59,124 nt of DNA from Bacteroidales bacterium (lineage in GTDB: Bacteria > Bacteroidota > Bacteroidia > Bacteroidales > JAADJA01). The stretch spans positions 1 to 59,124 of the forward strand of contig JAFGBL010000232.1 in assembly GCA_016933115.1 (NCBI GenBank), given 5' to 3'. Both the position numbers and the translations under genes were made by a program. Shown one piece after another: positions 58,705 through 59,124 of this stretch (positions are counted from its first letter, which is position 1; the number at the start of each line of letters is the position of its first letter). The notes beneath the pieces were generated by a model. That model searched no databases and was not told where the DNA came from. It saw only the letters and a program-made list of their open reading frames with translations.

Positions 58705-59124
58705 AAGTTTTTAACATCGCCTCCCTCACCTTTTTCCGGGCCCTTGATAAATTCACCCGGATCGTATTTTCGTTTAAACCCGATATTTCGGCTATTTCCT
58801 CGAATTCCAAACCCTCTATATCCCGCAGTTGAATGATCATCCTTTGCTGATCGGGAAGTTGGTTTATCAATTTGTTTAAATTTTCGTATGTATCTGAAAT
58901 TTCCATAAAAGTATGAGGTGTGTCTTGTGTTGATTGTTCATTTATTACTGTCAATTCATCCGTTTTACTTTTTTTTGATTTTAGTTTATCCAAACATAAA
59001 TTCTTTGTAATGATCATGGCAAAAGCCTCTATACTATTATATTCATGCAGTTTATCGCGTTTGGTCCAAAGTCTTAATAACACTTCCTGAACAGTATCTT
59101 CTGCCTCAGCGTAATTAACAAGCA
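58679..59124 (-). CDS. ECF RNA polymerase sigma factor (5' end cut by window edge)
   Basis: The ORF track starts at a GTG (59083), but the frame continues to the window edge as LVNYAEAEDTVQEVLLRLW, the sigma-70 region 2 helix that binds the -10 region and core enzyme. Only the start is missing. Region 4 is complete: INQLPDQQRMIIQLRDIEGLEFEEIAEISGLNENTIRVNLSRARKKV. It probably drives the downstream anti-sigma and DUF4252 genes and is expected to be autoregulated. Confidence 0.92.
   Translation of the reverse strand, partial: LVNYAEAEDTVQEVLLRLWTKRDKLHEYNSIEAFAMIITKNLCLDKLKSKKSKTDELTVINEQSTQDTPHTFMEISDTYENLNKLINQLPDQQRMIIQLRDIEGLEFEEIAEISGLNENTIRVNLSRARKKVREAMLKTYDYEFTGN

Overview
The window looks like a chromosomal segment of an uncultured member of Bacteroidota (class Bacteroidia). 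Five or more secreted proteins end in type IX secretion system (T9SS) sorting domains, a gliding-motility lipoprotein gene (gldH) is present, ribosome binding sites are A-rich with almost no Shine-Dalgarno sequence, and many genes are preceded by the Bacteroidota -7 box TAnnTTTG, five times with a TTG/TTTG element 18-19 nt upstream. No phage, insertion sequence, CRISPR array or rRNA was seen. One tRNA (Leu, CAA) is present.

Layout. 1-4.4 kb: 5' end of an S41 (Ctp) protease on the minus strand, then a tail-fibre-like secreted protein and a secreted glycoside-hydrolase-like protein. 4.5-5.0 kb: tRNA-Leu and an intergenic region packed with hairpins. 5.0-7.3 kb: prs, rplY (with a strong terminator), pth. 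7.3-15.4 kb: a giant CheB-CheR-PAS-histidine kinase-REC fusion and a large lamin-tail-domain secreted protein. 15.4-22 kb: ribF, then a leftward group gldH, alkD-like, M1 aminopeptidase, lpxH and a thioredoxin-fold lipoprotein without its CxxC. 22.4-30.4 kb: a compact leftward seven-gene operon. 30.4-43 kb: T9SS cargo (a C1-type protease and an FG-GAP/PKD protein), a lipoprotein, a flavodiiron protein, parC, a secreted nuclease-like protein and a DUF2784 protein. 43.2-49.3 kb: 2-oxoglutarate dehydrogenase E1 and E2, then nadB. 49.5-55.1 kb: gamma-carbonic anhydrase, polysaccharide deacetylase, FemAB/GNAT-like protein, upp, a small membrane protein and an ABC permease. 55.1-59.1 kb: an MFS transporter and a leftward operon of ECF sigma factor (truncated by the window edge), anti-sigma-like protein and three tandem DUF4252-like proteins.

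The best candidate for an undescribed system is the seven-gene operon at 22,414-30,412. It starts from a consensus promoter inside the 3' end of the upstream gene and encodes, in order: an 86-aa PqqD-like protein (RiPP recognition element fold), an ATP-grasp ligase with a CarB/PylC-like N-terminus, a fold-III PLP decarboxylase of the DAP/ornithine decarboxylase type, an eIF2B/MtnA-family protein whose presumed catalytic Cys is Ser, a urea-transporter-like membrane protein fused to an M23 metallopeptidase, a TPR plus outer-membrane beta-barrel protein and a periplasmic TPR protein. Three junctions overlap and the other three gaps are under 50 nt. No precursor peptide and no radical SAM enzyme accompany the PqqD-like protein. 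The composition suggests synthesis or modification of an amino-acid-derived molecule, coupled to an envelope transport or peptidase module. The product is unknown.

Elsewhere the genes are mostly housekeeping (nucleotide and NAD synthesis, translation, TCA cycle, lipid A, topoisomerase IV) mixed with surface and secreted proteins. Start codons other than ATG (TTG, GTG) are frequent, and several ORF-track starts were moved to internal ATG or TTG codons for reasons given in the entries.
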